This document shows, piece after piece, positions 10,201-19,137 of a stretch of DNA of 64,000 nt. The DNA is taken from the NCBI RefSeq assembly GCF_000469585.1, contig NZ_AWNK01000006.1:184178-248177 (forward strand), written 5' to 3'. Both the position numbers and the translations under genes were made by a program. Under the pieces are notes generated by a model. That model ran no database searches. It had not been told where the DNA came from and was given only the letters and a program-made list of their open reading frames with translations. The stretch comes from Chrysiogenes arsenatis DSM 11915 (GTDB taxonomy: Bacteria > Chrysiogenota > Chrysiogenetes > Chrysiogenales > Chrysiogenaceae). Position 1 is the first letter of the stretch. Each line of letters opens with the position of its first letter.

Positions 10201-11780
10201 AAGCCAACCATTGGATTATCAATCGTCATCGTACCCAAAAATGAGCCTGAAGCACTCGTTAAACTTGCCGTATCGCTATACTCTGTCTTCTGTTCAAAGC
10301 CGAAAATCTGAAAGGTCAGCGTGTTACTTGCACTCACGGGAACTGTCATGTCATTGACCGCTTTGATCGTAATCTGCTGATGTTGATCGTAGGCAATATT
10401 CCCCGTTACAAACAGGCGGTTCGTAATGACACCGCCATTGTCAAATGTTGTAGGTATGTCTGTGCCAGCAGCATTTTTGCCTCCCTGAAACATGACCGGC
10501 TGGTTCGCATTTGGATTGATGGTTTCGTTGATCGAAGTCTGCAACGCAAACGCCAAGCGATCATGATTTTGATAGCCACCGGGAGGCAATGTCACGTTTT
10601 TAGAAAAGCTATCCAGCGTGCTTGTGCTGTAGTTGAGTGCCAATGTGCGTTGGTCTACTGATGTGTTAATTTGGCTTAACAAAGCATTTTTGGGCGAAAG
10701 AACCGTGGCCGAACCAATGCGGTTCCCTGAATGGTCAAAACCACTGATATCGATGGTGTTCCCCGTCTGCACGTTAGCTTTATCTATTTCGCTAAAGAGA
10801 GAAATGTTTTTCAACGGTTGACCGGAAGTATTATTGCCGAAGGTTGTTTCAATATATTTTGCCGTTTGGGCGAAAATTTCCCCACCCGTAACGTTAATAT
10901 CAATTTGGTCGCCGGGACCAATTTGAGATTTAATTTTTCCGTCATCACCTTGATACGACAAGCTATCGCCTGGACTATAACTGAACATAATCCGCTGGCC
11001 GTCGCGGTATCCTTCAGGAATTTCAACCGCAATGCCGCGACCAGTATCAATAAAATCGCCCGGATTTGCCTGATAACGCGAAACCGTAGTCAGACGATTC
11101 ATGTTGTCGTTTCCACTATCATCCGACCCGTTTGAGTCCAAGGCAATCGATTCACCCGTCGCAACATTACGCAAAGACGCTATCGCAACACGGCTTTGAT
11201 TGTCATAGTTGATCATGATCTCATAATCGCCTTTTTCGAGCTCAGGGAGATCGGAGAAGACTTTCTTCGTGTACAATACGGCGCCAGCCGTACCGATATA
11301 GGTACCTTGACGTAAAATTTGGAGCTGTTGCTTGGTCTCTTCAAAAGGTTTTGTGCGCGTCTCATACCCTGCAAAAATATAGCGATCCAAGTGTTTCGCA
11401 TTGGCAAGGTTAATCAACTCATTTTTCAGCGCATTAACGTCATTACTCAGTGCAATACGTGCTTCCGGTGACATGGAGTCAGAAGACCCCGCTATAGCAT
11501 ACTCGTTTTTCAGGCTGCGTGTGATAGAACTCATGGCCTGCAATTCACCATCAGCCAAATCCAGCCACGCTTTCGAGCCGGTAATATTCCGCTGATACTG
11601 CGCCGCAAGGTCAATACTATTTTGGAATGACAGCGAGTTGGCCACACGCAAAGGCGAGTCACTCGGCTTGAGAATTTGCCGATTTCCTGCAATTTGCTTA
11701 TTATTTTCAAGCATTCTGGAAAGGCTACGGTTTACCCCTTCCAAAAAATTCGAAGTCATCATATTTCCTGTGACACGCAT
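7209..11780 (-). CDS. flgL: Flagellar hook-associated protein 3 (FlgL), giant form
   Basis: A 1523-residue hook-filament junction protein; typical FlgL is 300-420. Residues 1 to about 145 are the conserved D0/D1 coiled-coil region ([20 protein letters not shown] and later [20 protein letters not shown]). The last 100 or so residues are the matching C-terminal helix ending [11 protein letters not shown]. The roughly 1250 residues between are beta-rich, Gly/Ser/Thr/Asp/Asn-rich and nearly free of cysteine, and should form surface-exposed domains on the filament base. The second ATG (11780) is chosen because AGGTG lies 6 nt before it. flgK lies 66 nt upstream and rnhA follows at once. No frameshift is seen, so the length seems genuine. 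Confidence 0.9.
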   Translation of the reverse strand: MRVTGNMMTSNFLEGVNRSLSRMLENNKQIAGNRQILKPSDSPLRVANSLSFQNSIDLAAQYQRNITGSKAWLDLADGELQAMSSITRSLKNEYAIAGSSDSMSPEARIALSNDVNALKNELINLANAKHLDRYIFAGYETRTKPFEETKQQLQILRQGTYIGTAGAVLYTKKVFSDLPELEKGDYEIMINYDNQSRVAIASLRNVATGESIALDSNGSDDSGNDNMNRLTTVSRYQANPGDFIDTGRGIAVEIPEGYRDGQRIMFSYSPGDSLSYQGDDGKIKSQIGPGDQIDINVTGGEIFAQTAKYIETTFGNNTSGQPLKNISLFSEIDKANVQTGNTIDISGFDHSGNRIGSATVLSPKNALLSQINTSVDQRTLALNYSTSTLDSFSKNVTLPPGGYQNHDRLAFALQTSINETINPNANQPVMFQGGKNAAGTDIPTTFDNGGVITNRLFVTGNIAYDQHQQITIKAVNDMTVPVSASNTLTFQIFGFEQKTEYSDTASLTSASGSFLGTMTIDNPMVGFKYSLKDDGKISGNDYGLNIGFLSNQAFSAGSTFDFTMSGAPAMALSDTAGDLVGGDLSGMRLQYDNLQYTNPTTGQSETILNIEFSASATFSPGDTPADLNYAITTNMGVRTGTISLGADAYSYPVQVPDTGLSLHFDNSLGVATFNAGNVVTADFSGGTHPAPYVDLTGYNGPGESVVLRFRSGVDVADTTAIPENYSSASTIDFSDPTIKGGFFDVLDNHGNLQQTIFISKDGRSSLVNGATITLSPDSKFSTGDLLSFQLISENSFNVIADGSNLMLETRAIGDDISFSVVADPYSSLGFDHNVITTTGLNTTYVIDENKPVEDMLKFIENLYGNTIDAFITENGKLAFLDKHPGATKFEIQVVSNNEGVKHTTSLGYVNPLGSELNNYYISGKYAARDDNQWSIKLNAPNPSAIVGQDNGITLTVEDKYGNKLLENYPLDAYKATVGDSPYFGEEIYVANGLSIRIPLGTVVSNYQNISEIQLKGNGGLAFGSSATIINGSGVDVFRSISNLQEALALDLGQGGIKAPSDWSFGSVAQPALVGEFTGNYNSQWNFEVDKVYETNSSTSGIKQRSEYTRSSDVSSTDGTLSAYNPVTERYHLSAMGTLNIAYYDPAYGGSANISINISNSPTNGIFSSLSEITDYINSELKKNQTAVNNGIEVQFAGDPKKNEPVSFKVLTNGNSNVNAVTVNPSGQPYGELGRDNGLFGGSYAQASGDAAVNFGFEVNYNHYEFDKRTINIPYLGENIGLVVEDLTKPQSASATLKLDFTKNADGSARTANEITTAMTTSLQQRLDDHFGGPGSSPITAEINTALSPMTLSFKQGGKDITGIDDSTQNLFGLRKPGAGVDYKITDSQGNHIRKVYVHSAFDEVYIRDGVSITMGEGAVVSKDRFSTRVGVGAQGEINHLENGLDQILSALSHVGSTAYRLELTHERYESFSIMRKDFITAELKGTTQDMIEVASTLERNKTTYESALAMYGKSSKLTLLNFI

Positions 11781-11846
11781 AGCATTCACCTACAGTACGT
11801 TTGCGGCATTACAAGCCCAAGTTCTCAGTGTCGATCGTTTCTTTAC

Positions 11847-13559
11847 TTATCGTCCCATTTGATTAACAATCTTATCAAGCAATCCATCAATCGTCGTAAT
11901 AAAGCGCGCCGACGCTTCAAACGCCCGCTGGAACTTGAGCATATTGGTCAACTCTTCGTTTTCGTTGACTCCCGAAAAGCTTTCGCGCCGTAGGTTTAAC
12001 TGCTGCGCCACCATGGCGTTCGCTTCAAGCGAGTCGCGATTCATCAGGGTATCCAAACCAACTTTACCGACAAAACTATTATAGAATTCATCAAACGTCA
12101 CACTACCTTTGCTCATAGCCAGCGAGTTGCGCAACTCGGCAATCACGTTCGCGTTTTGGTTGTCGCCTGGTTGCCCGGTAATGCTGGTTGCCAGTTTTGA
12201 CGCATCGTGCTTCACGTAGCTGTTGATGTCGATATTGCGGGAATCATTCCCCGTAAAGAACGTATTCAGACCCAAGGCCACCAACGCATTACTGCTGTCG
12301 TTGAAAAAGGCGAACGTGTGACCATTCATCCCCTGAATTTCCATTTGATTTTGGTTATTGATCCGTACTGAAAACTGCCCACCCTCAGAAAGGCCGTCAA
12401 TTCCATCCATACGCACCGCAAGAGAATGCAGAGAATCGGTGGCATTGACACGAATTTCATGCGTACCGACTTCTTCACCGTTCGGCCCAAAAATTTTCAT
12501 CTGAAAACTGCCGTTCTGAATAGGAAACGGAATATTTGATTGATTCAGTTGTGTGCGCGAATTCGATGGAAAATACTGTGTCGATACAGCACCAAACGGT
12601 TGCGTCACCAACCCACTGGAGTGTGCTTTATTCACCGTTTGAATCAAGCCACTCGCAAGCTCATCTATTTTATCAACATAACCGGGAATCATCTTATCGC
12701 GCACTTCAAGATAGGCACCAATCTTTCCACTGGTGACACGCTGAGTGATATCTTCTGTATAATTCGGCCCGACATATAGGAGCTTTCCTTCACTATTCCC
12801 CGTTATTTGATGCTGCAGCTTTGAGGCATGCGACCGGTCGACCAATGTTTTTCCGGCAAAAAAGACAGCGGCTTGACCATCTGGGGTCACATCGACATTG
12901 ATTTCAATCAGCGAAGCTAGCTCATTCAGAAGATTATCCCGCTTATCAAGCAAATCGAACGATGGATTTCCCATCGCCCCCATTTTGCCAATCTGGGTGT
13001 TCAGTGATGCTAGGGAGTCGAGCATCGCGTTGACATCACCAACCATCGACGTAATCCGTGTCGACGCCTGCGTCTGCATGTGTTCCAAATCACTGCGAGT
13101 GGTTTTTATCGTATTAATCAGGTATTCCGTACTCTGTACAACGTTTGAACGCTTTGACGCCGCTTCCGCTGAAGTATCGGTCGGCGAGTTCGCCAAATCA
13201 CTCCATGAGTTCCAGAATTTCGTCATGGCATCGTTCAGTCCAAGACCATCCGTTTCATTGAAGAGCATTTCGATTTCTTGGTACGAGAAATCCTTCGCTG
13301 ACATTTCGCCGGTTTTTGTAAGTGTGTTGCGAATAGTAGACTGAAGGTATTCATCATGAATCCGCTGGATTTCAGATATATTTACCCCTTGCCCAAATTG
13401 GAGCGTCGTGGTGCGTAACGCTTGATTTGACGCAAACACCACCCGCTGGCGATTGTAGCCTTCGGTATTCATATTCGTCAGGTTGTGACCGATCGTCGTG
13501 AGAGCACTCTGGTGTCCGAGCACTCCCGTAAGACCGATATGTAGGCTTCCAAAACTCAT
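11847..13559 (-). CDS. flgK: Flagellar hook-associated protein 1
   Basis: A 570-residue protein joining hook to filament. It begins MSFGSLHIGLTGVLGHQSAL with the conserved HNLTNMNTEGYNRQR segment shared by rod, hook and HAP proteins, and ends with the characteristic ENEELTNMLKFQRAFEASAR helix. AAGGATGG precedes the ATG. Length is within the family range, in contrast with its giant partner FlgL. It lies between flgN (its probable chaperone gene) and flgL. A short hairpin with a T-run in the gap before it may modulate expression. Confidence 0.96.
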   Translation of the reverse strand: MSFGSLHIGLTGVLGHQSALTTIGHNLTNMNTEGYNRQRVVFASNQALRTTTLQFGQGVNISEIQRIHDEYLQSTIRNTLTKTGEMSAKDFSYQEIEMLFNETDGLGLNDAMTKFWNSWSDLANSPTDTSAEAASKRSNVVQSTEYLINTIKTTRSDLEHMQTQASTRITSMVGDVNAMLDSLASLNTQIGKMGAMGNPSFDLLDKRDNLLNELASLIEINVDVTPDGQAAVFFAGKTLVDRSHASKLQHQITGNSEGKLLYVGPNYTEDITQRVTSGKIGAYLEVRDKMIPGYVDKIDELASGLIQTVNKAHSSGLVTQPFGAVSTQYFPSNSRTQLNQSNIPFPIQNGSFQMKIFGPNGEEVGTHEIRVNATDSLHSLAVRMDGIDGLSEGGQFSVRINNQNQMEIQGMNGHTFAFFNDSSNALVALGLNTFFTGNDSRNIDINSYVKHDASKLATSITGQPGDNQNANVIAELRNSLAMSKGSVTFDEFYNSFVGKVGLDTLMNRDSLEANAMVAQQLNLRRESFSGVNENEELTNMLKFQRAFEASARFITTIDGLLDKIVNQMGR

Positions 13560-13575
13560 GGCGCACCATCCTTAT

Positions 13576-13612
13576 AAAAAAAAGGGCCGATGACATTCCT
13601 GCCACACAGCCC
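13576..13612 (-). terminator. Weak hairpin with T-run between flgN and flgK
   Basis: On the minus strand GGGCTG and CGGCCC pair (one G-U) across a 17-nt loop and eight T follow. The stem is short and the loop long, so partial termination inside the operon is the most that can be inferred. Confidence 0.35.
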
Positions 13613-13615
13613 GCA

Positions 13616-14095
13616 CTATGCTTTCTGACTCAGAAGAACCGCATTGCGCTTCCCTGAAACCTCACCTTGCGGTGAGTATTGCTTGGAACTCTTTAGCTCT
13701 GTATCGATCAACGATAAAAACTGCGAGTTCAACTTTAACGCCGTTTGAAGCAATTGCCGATTTACTTTCGATTCACGATCTATCCGCTTAACGCATTCTC
13801 GTAACGACCGTACCGATTCGGTAAACGTACCACCGTCCGGTTCCCAAAGCGCCGCAAGCGCGCTCAAGGTAACTTTACCGTCCGGCTGCTCTTGAAAGTC
13901 ACCCAGATGTGACTCTAGTGTTTCTTCGAGCAGGCGTATTTTCAGCACCACAGTTTCCATCAGCTTGGTAAATCGCTCTACTTCACTGACGCTTCCGCGT
14001 ATAATATGCTCCCGATTTTCGGCAAGCAGCGCCTCTAATTTCTGGTAGTGACCGAGTACTTCCGTTAAGAGTGCACTCATTTTGCACTCATCCAT
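13616..14095 (-). CDS. flgN: FlgN-like flagellar export chaperone
   Basis: A 159-residue all-helical protein with no motif apart from long amphipathic helices, as in the FlgN family that escorts FlgK and FlgL to the export gate. The call depends largely on position between flgM and flgK. GAGG lies 8 nt before the first ATG (MDECKMSALL). An ATG five codons later is an alternative start. Confidence 0.75.
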   Translation of the reverse strand: MDECKMSALLTEVLGHYQKLEALLAENREHIIRGSVSEVERFTKLMETVVLKIRLLEETLESHLGDFQEQPDGKVTLSALAALWEPDGGTFTESVRSLRECVKRIDRESKVNRQLLQTALKLNSQFLSLIDTELKSSKQYSPQGEVSGKRNAVLLSQKA

Positions 14096-14134
14096 TGCTC
14101 TACCTCACATTTCTTGGGTTGAGCGAAGGGAACC

Positions 14135-14431
14135 TTACCGGATTATGTTAGCCAACTTACTCGCCAGATTCTCGAGGTCAATTCGGTACTCGCCCCGCTC
14201 GATAGCTTGCTTGATCTCTTTGATCCGCTCGCCACGAGTTTCTGGAGCTTCGCTGGCAATCTTCGCAGCTCGCATCGCTTCGAAGGAGGTTCCTGAGAGT
14301 TGAACCTTATCCCCCTTGCTTTCTGCGGCAGCAACATCGCCAGTGCGACCGTTCCCTGACTTGTTTTTATCGGCCCGGTTATTTTTGAGATAGGCGTCAA
14401 TAGCCGGACCGCCAAAGCCGCTGATCTTCAT
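14135..14431 (-). CDS. flgM: Anti-sigma-28 factor FlgM
   Basis: A 98-residue protein that holds the flagellar sigma factor FliA inactive until it is exported through the finished hook. It begins MKISGFGGPAIDAYLKNNRA. The last 50 residues (KVQLSGTSFEAMRAAKIA onward, then RGERIKEIKQAIERGEY) are the sigma-binding helices. AAGGAGG lies 6 nt before the ATG; a longer upstream frame runs through the promoter and is rejected. It is first gene of a flgM-flgN-flgK-flgL unit behind a sigma-28 promoter, so FlgM should restrain its own transcription. Confidence 0.92.
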   Translation of the reverse strand: MKISGFGGPAIDAYLKNNRADKNKSGNGRTGDVAAAESKGDKVQLSGTSFEAMRAAKIASEAPETRGERIKEIKQAIERGEYRIDLENLASKLANIIR

Positions 14432-14466
14432 TTCATGCCTCCTTGTTAAATTCCTGCCTGTATCTC

Positions 14467-14493
14467 CTATCGGACAAAAAACATAAAACTTTA
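14467..14493 (-). promoter_or_regulatory. Sigma-28 (FliA) promoter of the flgM operon
   Basis: On the minus strand TAAAGTTT, 11-nt spacer, TCCGATAG. This matches the enterobacterial FliA consensus TAAAGTTT-N11-GCCGATAA at 14 of 16 positions. Transcription should start about 30 nt before the flgM ATG. Confidence 0.88.
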
Positions 14494-14504
14494 ATCTTTT
14501 TTTC

Positions 14505-14531
14505 AAAAAATTTATCACACTTTTCGTGTGA
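14505..14531 (-). terminator. Intrinsic terminator after flgJ
   Basis: On the minus strand TCACAC, GAAAA loop, GTGTGA, then TAAATTTTTT. The stem is short (6 bp) but the T-run is clear. It separates flgJ from the sigma-28 promoter of flgM. Confidence 0.7.
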
Positions 14532-14545
14532 CGCAAAGTTTTGTT

Positions 14546-15448
14546 TTACCGATAGTTGGCAGAATTTTTCGGTAGACTGGCATGTAAAGCCGGATTGATC
14601 GCTTGAGAATCTTTGCGGATTTCGAAATGCAGGTGCGGGCCTGTACTTCTTCCCGTCGATCCCACGAGTGCGATGGTGTCTCCAGCCTGAATCTGATCCC
14701 CCTCACGCACCAGTAAAGCACTGGCGTGAGCGTAGCGGCTCTCGAATCCTCCAGCGTGTTGCACGATTACGACATTGCCGTAACCTCCCATATCTCCCGC
14801 AAACGTTACCGTTCCTGAACCAACAGACTGAATCGGCGTCCCAATCGGCGCTGCAATATCTACTCCTTGGTGCATCCGCTTTTCTCCCGTAAAAGGATCC
14901 TTGCGCATGCCAAATTCAGAAGAGATTTCCCCAGTCGAAATAGGTGCCGTGAATTTTCTTCCATACTGTGCATACTGATCATTCAGCTGCTGAGCTGAAC
15001 GAATCAACCCTCCATTGTCCAAAGAAGACATCTTCGGAAACTGATCAGGGCGCATCGGCGGTAAAGAAGAAAAGCCAGTGTTCATCCGTTGTTCAATAGC
15101 TCGGCGCATTTGCGGATCGTCAGGAACGTTACTCAGGGATTCTTTGGCCAGCTGTTCGTACATCGAACCTGCTAACCCCAACCCCCCTGGTCGCTGTGTA
15201 CTGGCAACCTTGGCATACTCTGTATCCAACATTGACGTAAACAACGACTCGGCATGGGACTTTTCAAAAAGCCCCCCTTCTGGTATCGTCTCACGCATCG
15301 TCGTCAACATGGTGTTCACCAAGAATGACTCGAACTGTTGACATGTTGCCAGCAACTCTGCCCGACGCTCGTCGGTCAAGGTATCGTTGCGTTCTCCAAT
15401 GCCGTACAGTGATGCTCGTGGTACTCCCGAAAGGGCCGCCGGTATCAT
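14546..15448 (-). CDS. flgJ: FlgJ-like rod-binding protein fused to an M23 (LytM) peptidase
   Basis: A 300-residue protein. Residues about 20-110 are the FlgJ rod-binding domain (CQQFESFLVNTMLTTMRETIPEGG). Residues about 165-285 are an M23 endopeptidase with zinc ligands in HQGVDIAAPIG and HLHFEIRKD, and the usual GxGNVVIVQHAGG loop. In enterobacteria the C-terminal half of FlgJ is a glucosaminidase; here a peptide-crosslink hydrolase takes its place, so the gap for the rod would be cut in peptide stems. No signal peptide is seen; export through the flagellar apparatus is expected. GAGG precedes the ATG. It ends a rod-gene unit and has a sigma-54 type promoter. Confidence 0.88.
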   Translation of the reverse strand: MIPAALSGVPRASLYGIGERNDTLTDERRAELLATCQQFESFLVNTMLTTMRETIPEGGLFEKSHAESLFTSMLDTEYAKVASTQRPGGLGLAGSMYEQLAKESLSNVPDDPQMRRAIEQRMNTGFSSLPPMRPDQFPKMSSLDNGGLIRSAQQLNDQYAQYGRKFTAPISTGEISSEFGMRKDPFTGEKRMHQGVDIAAPIGTPIQSVGSGTVTFAGDMGGYGNVVIVQHAGGFESRYAHASALLVREGDQIQAGDTIALVGSTGRSTGPHLHFEIRKDSQAINPALHASLPKNSANYR

Positions 15449-15485
15449 CGTTTCAACCTCGCTTTATATTCATGAAAGGGAGACA

Positions 15486-15501
15486 TGCAATAAGCAGGCC
15501 A
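15486..15501 (-). promoter_or_regulatory. Sigma-54 promoter for flgJ
   Basis: On the minus strand TGGCCTGCTTATTGCA: GG and GC separated by exactly 10 nt, close to the consensus TGGCACG-N4-TTGCW. The start would fall about 27 nt before the flgJ ATG. It overlaps the leader of the divergent gene at 15505. Confidence 0.75.
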
Positions 15502-15504
15502 ACT

Positions 15505-15840
15505 ATGTCAGAACGAAAACTCGCCATTGAAAAAGCCCTTCAAGCCATACGCGAAAAACACGACACCGTGCGTCATTCCGAACGGTCAAGCTATATCAAA
15601 AAACGGTATCGCCTTGTCCCCACGCTGATCAAACTTCTCAGCACTCCAGAAAAACTTTCCCGCGAAGAACTGGCCGTACTGCTCCGCGAGCAATTCATTC
15701 ACATCCTTGCCAAGCAGGTAATACCAACCAAAAAAGCCTACGAACATCTGGCAGCCTACTTTCTCTATATTGAAGCCATGCACGGCACACCTGGGAAAGA
15801 ATACCTGCAAGCTATTGAAAGCGCCTTTGCTAAGGAGTGA
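15505..15840 (+). CDS. Uncharacterised 111-residue protein
   Basis: A basic, mostly helical cytoplasmic protein (MSERKLAIEKALQAIREKHD, later a KKRYRLVPTLIKLLSTPEKL segment). There is no signal peptide, membrane segment or metal motif. The start at 15505 is chosen over an in-frame ATG at 15472 because the protein then has a regular N-terminus, though AAGCAGG is only a weak site. It is 40 nt upstream of fetA and may be transcribed with it. No family recognised. Confidence 0.6.
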   Translation: MSERKLAIEKALQAIREKHDTVRHSERSSYIKKRYRLVPTLIKLLSTPEKLSREELAVLLREQFIHILAKQVIPTKKAYEHLAAYFLYIEAMHGTPGKEYLQAIESAFAKE

Positions 15841-15880
15841 ATACCATTCGGCACGAAACAAAAGCAGTGGAGAACTCCAG

Positions 15881-16498
15881 ATGAACACTGTCGCACTTCA
15901 CACCGTCCAACTCGGCAATGATCTCTTACGCCCTACAACTATCGAATTGCCAGCCGGAACTATCAGCTGCCTGAGTGGTGCTTCCGGCTCTGGCAAAAGC
16001 CGCTTTCTGCGCGCCTTGGCCGACCTTGAACCTCACACCGGCGACGTACACCTTGGCGATACCACACAATCCCTCTGTCCAGCACATCAGTGGCGCCAAC
16101 ATGTGCGTATGGTGCCCGCCGAAAGCCAGTGGTGGAGCGACCTTGTCAGTGACCATTTCCCAGCTCATTACACCGCTGAGGAGTTTCCAGCGCTCAGCCT
16201 CCCTGCCGAAGCACTCCACTGGCACATCAGCCGCCTCTCCTCCGGCGAAAAACAACGGCTTGGCCTGCTCCGCGCTCTGGCATATCCACTCCATGCCTTG
16301 CTGCTCGATGAACCGACCGCCAATCTTGACAGCCACACCGCCCACCAAACCGAAGTATGGCTGACACAAAAAATCCAGGACAACCGCTGGCCATGCCTCT
16401 GGGTATCGCACGACGAAGCACAGATTCAGCGCATTGCGGCACGCTGGTTCGCCATCAGTGAGGGAAAGATTGAAGAGGTGGTATCGTGGAAATCATAG
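15881..16498 (+). CDS. fetA: FetA-type ABC transporter ATP-binding subunit (metal export)
   Basis: A 205-residue ABC ATPase: Walker A GASGSGKS (residues about 29-36), signature LSSGEKQRLGLLRAL, Walker B LHALLLDEPTANLD, and the switch histidine in WVSHDE. Short length and pairing with a UPF0014 permease identify the FetAB (YbbLM) system, associated in E. coli with iron export and peroxide resistance. The next gene overlaps it by 13 nt. An upstream in-frame extension is ignored because GTGGAG and the conserved N-terminus support the start at 15881. Confidence 0.85.
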   Translation: MNTVALHTVQLGNDLLRPTTIELPAGTISCLSGASGSGKSRFLRALADLEPHTGDVHLGDTTQSLCPAHQWRQHVRMVPAESQWWSDLVSDHFPAHYTAEEFPALSLPAEALHWHISRLSSGEKQRLGLLRALAYPLHALLLDEPTANLDSHTAHQTEVWLTQKIQDNRWPCLWVSHDEAQIQRIAARWFAISEGKIEEVVSWKS

Positions 16499-17286
16499 AT
16501 CTCAGTTGGTGGAAACTCGCCTTGGCCGTGTCACTCATCAGCCTGCTGGCACTTTTTTCTTACTTCGCACAGCTCGATTTTGGCCGCAGCCTACTGATAG
16601 CCACCATACGCACCGTGGTACAACTCACATTGGTTGGGCTCGTACTGGAATTACTTTTTTCTCTTGGTAGCTTGTTGTGGGTAAGCCTGATGGCACTCAC
16701 CATGCTTCTCCTTGCTGGGCGCGAAGTCATGGCACGCCAACGCCGCCGCCTGACCGGAGGCTGGGCATACGGCATTGGCACTGTCTCAATGTTTGTTTCG
16801 TCATTTTCCATGGCTATTATCAGCCTACTGATCTTTATCGGCCCCGACCCATGGTACACACCGCAATACGCCATCCCGCTTTTGGGGATGCTGCTTGGCA
16901 ACACCATGAACGGCGTCGCACTGAGCCTTGACCGACTCACGGAAATGACGTGGCAACAACGACTTATCATTGAGAATAGATTGATGCTTGGTGAACACTG
17001 GACGCTTGCCATTGGCGCCATCCGCCGCGAAGCCATGCGCGCCGGGATGATCCCGATCATAAATTCCATGGCAGCTGCCGGTATCATCAGCCTACCAGGT
17101 ATGATGACGGGGCAAATACTCGCTGGAGTACCTCCAGCGCTGGCGGTAAAATATCAAATTCTGATCATGGTAGTGATTACCCTTGGCACAGGGTTTGGTT
17201 CTCTCCTAGCGGTCACTGTGGGAAGCAGACGACTGTTTGACGCAAGACAACGACTACGAATTGATCGCATGGAAAAAGTCAGGTGA
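16486..17286 (+). CDS. fetB: FetB-type ABC transporter permease (UPF0014)
   Basis: A 266-residue inner-membrane protein with about seven hydrophobic segments and the family block AGMIPIINSMAAAGIISLPG followed by MMTGQILAG. With FetA it should export iron or another metal. The start is GTG at 16486, preceded by GAGGTGG and overlapping the fetA stop. Its last 8 nt overlap the end of the convergent PP-loop gene, so the two transcripts meet tail to tail with no intergenic space. Confidence 0.9.
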   Translation: MEIIDLSWWKLALAVSLISLLALFSYFAQLDFGRSLLIATIRTVVQLTLVGLVLELLFSLGSLLWVSLMALTMLLLAGREVMARQRRRLTGGWAYGIGTVSMFVSSFSMAIISLLIFIGPDPWYTPQYAIPLLGMLLGNTMNGVALSLDRLTEMTWQQRLIIENRLMLGEHWTLAIGAIRREAMRAGMIPIINSMAAAGIISLPGMMTGQILAGVPPALAVKYQILIMVVITLGTGFGSLLAVTVGSRRLFDARQRLRIDRMEKVR

Positions 17287-18310
17287 TCAGCATCAACGCC
17301 TGAACTTTTGCCGCTTCTATTGCCTGCGGACGCAGCAATGTCCGCTCATCGCCTTCGTCGCAATACACGCCGTAGCCAGCATTACGGCTTTTCGGGGAAA
17401 AATATCCCACGATATCGACAGCAAGTTGACGGGATTCTTCCGTCACCGCTCCGCGAAAAATCGCCAGCGTGCCGATGCCACCTTCGAGCGAAAGAAACGC
17501 ATCGTCTGCTTGGCGCTGCGCCTTCAGCACATCGCATTCTTCACTGTTTCTGGCAACCACCAAACGCCCTTCGCCAAGGAGAAAGTGACGACCGACCGTC
17601 AACAGACGAATATTTTCCGGCGTAAAAGCCTCCCAGTTATTTTCCAGCAATTGCTTGATCCGCTCCGCACTTTGCGGAACCGTCAACGAGCACCCACCTG
17701 CAGGCGTTGGATATTCGGTAATTCCCAGCTCTTCGGCCAGTTTGATTTGCGGTTTGCGCGAACGACCATTGAACGCATAGAGCTGTTCGTGCGTGTAATA
17801 CCCTTGTTGCTCGGCATCGGTTGGTGGCAACAGCCGCCCACACAGCGGGCGGATAATTTTCCCTGCCAGTCCGGTAAGTTTTTCGAGACGTTCTATCTGG
17901 TGACGGGTTTGCGTCATCGGACGCTGCCCGAGCACATCGCCCGTCACAATTCCGACTGCCCCTTCAGCACGCATGATTTCAGACAATTTTTCCCAGAACA
18001 AAAACTTGCAGTCGATACAGGGGTTAACGTTCGAGCCATAGCCGAACTTCGGGCTTTTCACCATCGCAAGGTGTTCGGCAGTTACATCAATCTGGCGCAG
18101 CTCAACCCCCAGTGCTTCGGCACGCCGAAACTGATTGAGCCGCACCGCTTCCCCGTACTTTGACCAACCAAGAAATGGCGACGTAAATTGCACGGCTATG
18201 ACACGAAAACCGAGCGTTACCATCAACCGAGCGGCGAGCGTAGAATCAAGCCCGCCACTGTAGCCCGCAATAACCGTCGGGAGCGTCGTATGTTTGGGTA
18301 GCGTAGACAC
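17279..18310 (-). CDS. PP-loop ATP-pyrophosphatase, probable tRNA thiolation-type enzyme
   Basis: A 343-residue cytoplasmic protein with the PP-loop SGGLDS at residues 18-23, which adenylates a substrate in the MnmA/ThiI/TtuA group. Cysteines in NPCIDCKFLF (around 97-106) and a later PAGGCSLT could hold a cluster or carry sulfur. Family members are often annotated as tRNA 2-thiouridylase or methyltransferase, which is unproven. The start is GTG, overlapping the ppsR stop as TAGTG. It is last gene of the long dgt operon. Confidence 0.72.
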   Translation of the reverse strand: MSTLPKHTTLPTVIAGYSGGLDSTLAARLMVTLGFRVIAVQFTSPFLGWSKYGEAVRLNQFRRAEALGVELRQIDVTAEHLAMVKSPKFGYGSNVNPCIDCKFLFWEKLSEIMRAEGAVGIVTGDVLGQRPMTQTRHQIERLEKLTGLAGKIIRPLCGRLLPPTDAEQQGYYTHEQLYAFNGRSRKPQIKLAEELGITEYPTPAGGCSLTVPQSAERIKQLLENNWEAFTPENIRLLTVGRHFLLGEGRLVVARNSEECDVLKAQRQADDAFLSLEGGIGTLAIFRGAVTEESRQLAVDIVGYFSPKSRNAGYGVYCDEGDERTLLRPQAIEAAKVQALMLIT

Positions 18311-19137
18311 TATAAGTCAATCTCTCTTCCGTAAATATAGCTGACAATTTCACGCGCCGTTTCTTCGACCGACTTATTCGTCGTGTCGATCAAATGCCAC
18401 TGGCGATTTTTCCGGCACAGCTCATACATAAATTCGACCTCATCGAGTATCCGGTGAATGTCAGTGTACTTACTGGTTGTACCGTACCCCTGAATCCGAT
18501 TCGAGCGCACCTTCTGCAAGACCTCCGGATCCATCACAAGACAAACGACTTTGGCAGGATCTACTGTGAAAATCTCTGGCGGAACCCCAAGTTGCGGCAC
18601 AATTGGCACGTTCACCACCTTGTATCCCTGCTGCGCCAGAATAAATGAAGTCGGCGTTTTCGACGTGCGCGAAACACCTAAAACAACAATATCGGCATGT
18701 TCGATACCAACAAGGTTTTTTCCATCATCATGCGCCAGCGTATATTCAATAGCATCAATGCGACGAAAATAACGATCGTCAACTTTGCGAAGTGCGCCGG
18801 GTTCCTCGACGGGACTCATCCCCATAAAATTCGAGAGTTTACGCAAAGGAGTGCCGAGAATATCCAAATGACACAGCCCATTTTTATGGCAAAAATCGTG
18901 AATATGATCGCGCAGTTTCCGACTCACGACAGTGAAGGCGATAAAGCCGTTCACCGCAACCGCCTCTTGCAAAATAGGCTCAACCCCAGCAATCGACTCC
19001 GCTTTTGGCGAAAGGGTGAACTTCACCTGAGGATCAGGGAACTGCAAGATAACCGCCTGCAGCAGGTTAATCGCGCTTTGCCCGGTACCATCGGAAATGA
19101 TGAAAAAGCGAAGGGGTTGCTTCTCAGTGACACTCAC
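18310..19137 (-). CDS. ppsR: Pyruvate,phosphate dikinase regulatory protein (kinase/pyrophosphorylase)
   Basis: A 275-residue DUF299 protein that phosphorylates and dephosphorylates PEP synthase or pyruvate,phosphate dikinase on threonine, using ADP and phosphate. The opening FFIISDGTGQSAINL and the P-loop GVSRTSKTPTS (around residues 154-164) are diagnostic. The target enzyme is not in the window. The start is GTG within the GTGA overlap with the purU stop. An RGYGT-like end segment (NRIQGYGTTSKYTD) is present. Confidence 0.92.
   Translation of the reverse strand: MSVTEKQPLRFFIISDGTGQSAINLLQAVILQFPDPQVKFTLSPKAESIAGVEPILQEAVAVNGFIAFTVVSRKLRDHIHDFCHKNGLCHLDILGTPLRKLSNFMGMSPVEEPGALRKVDDRYFRRIDAIEYTLAHDDGKNLVGIEHADIVVLGVSRTSKTPTSFILAQQGYKVVNVPIVPQLGVPPEIFTVDPAKVVCLVMDPEVLQKVRSNRIQGYGTTSKYTDIHRILDEVEFMYELCRKNRQWHLIDTTNKSVEETAREIVSYIYGREIDL

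Noticed and set aside
17237-18163. 308-codon plus-strand frame at the end of fetB
   Set aside because: Antisense to the PP-loop gene, which has a clear SGGLDS motif and coupled start; the plus frame has no motif or start signal.
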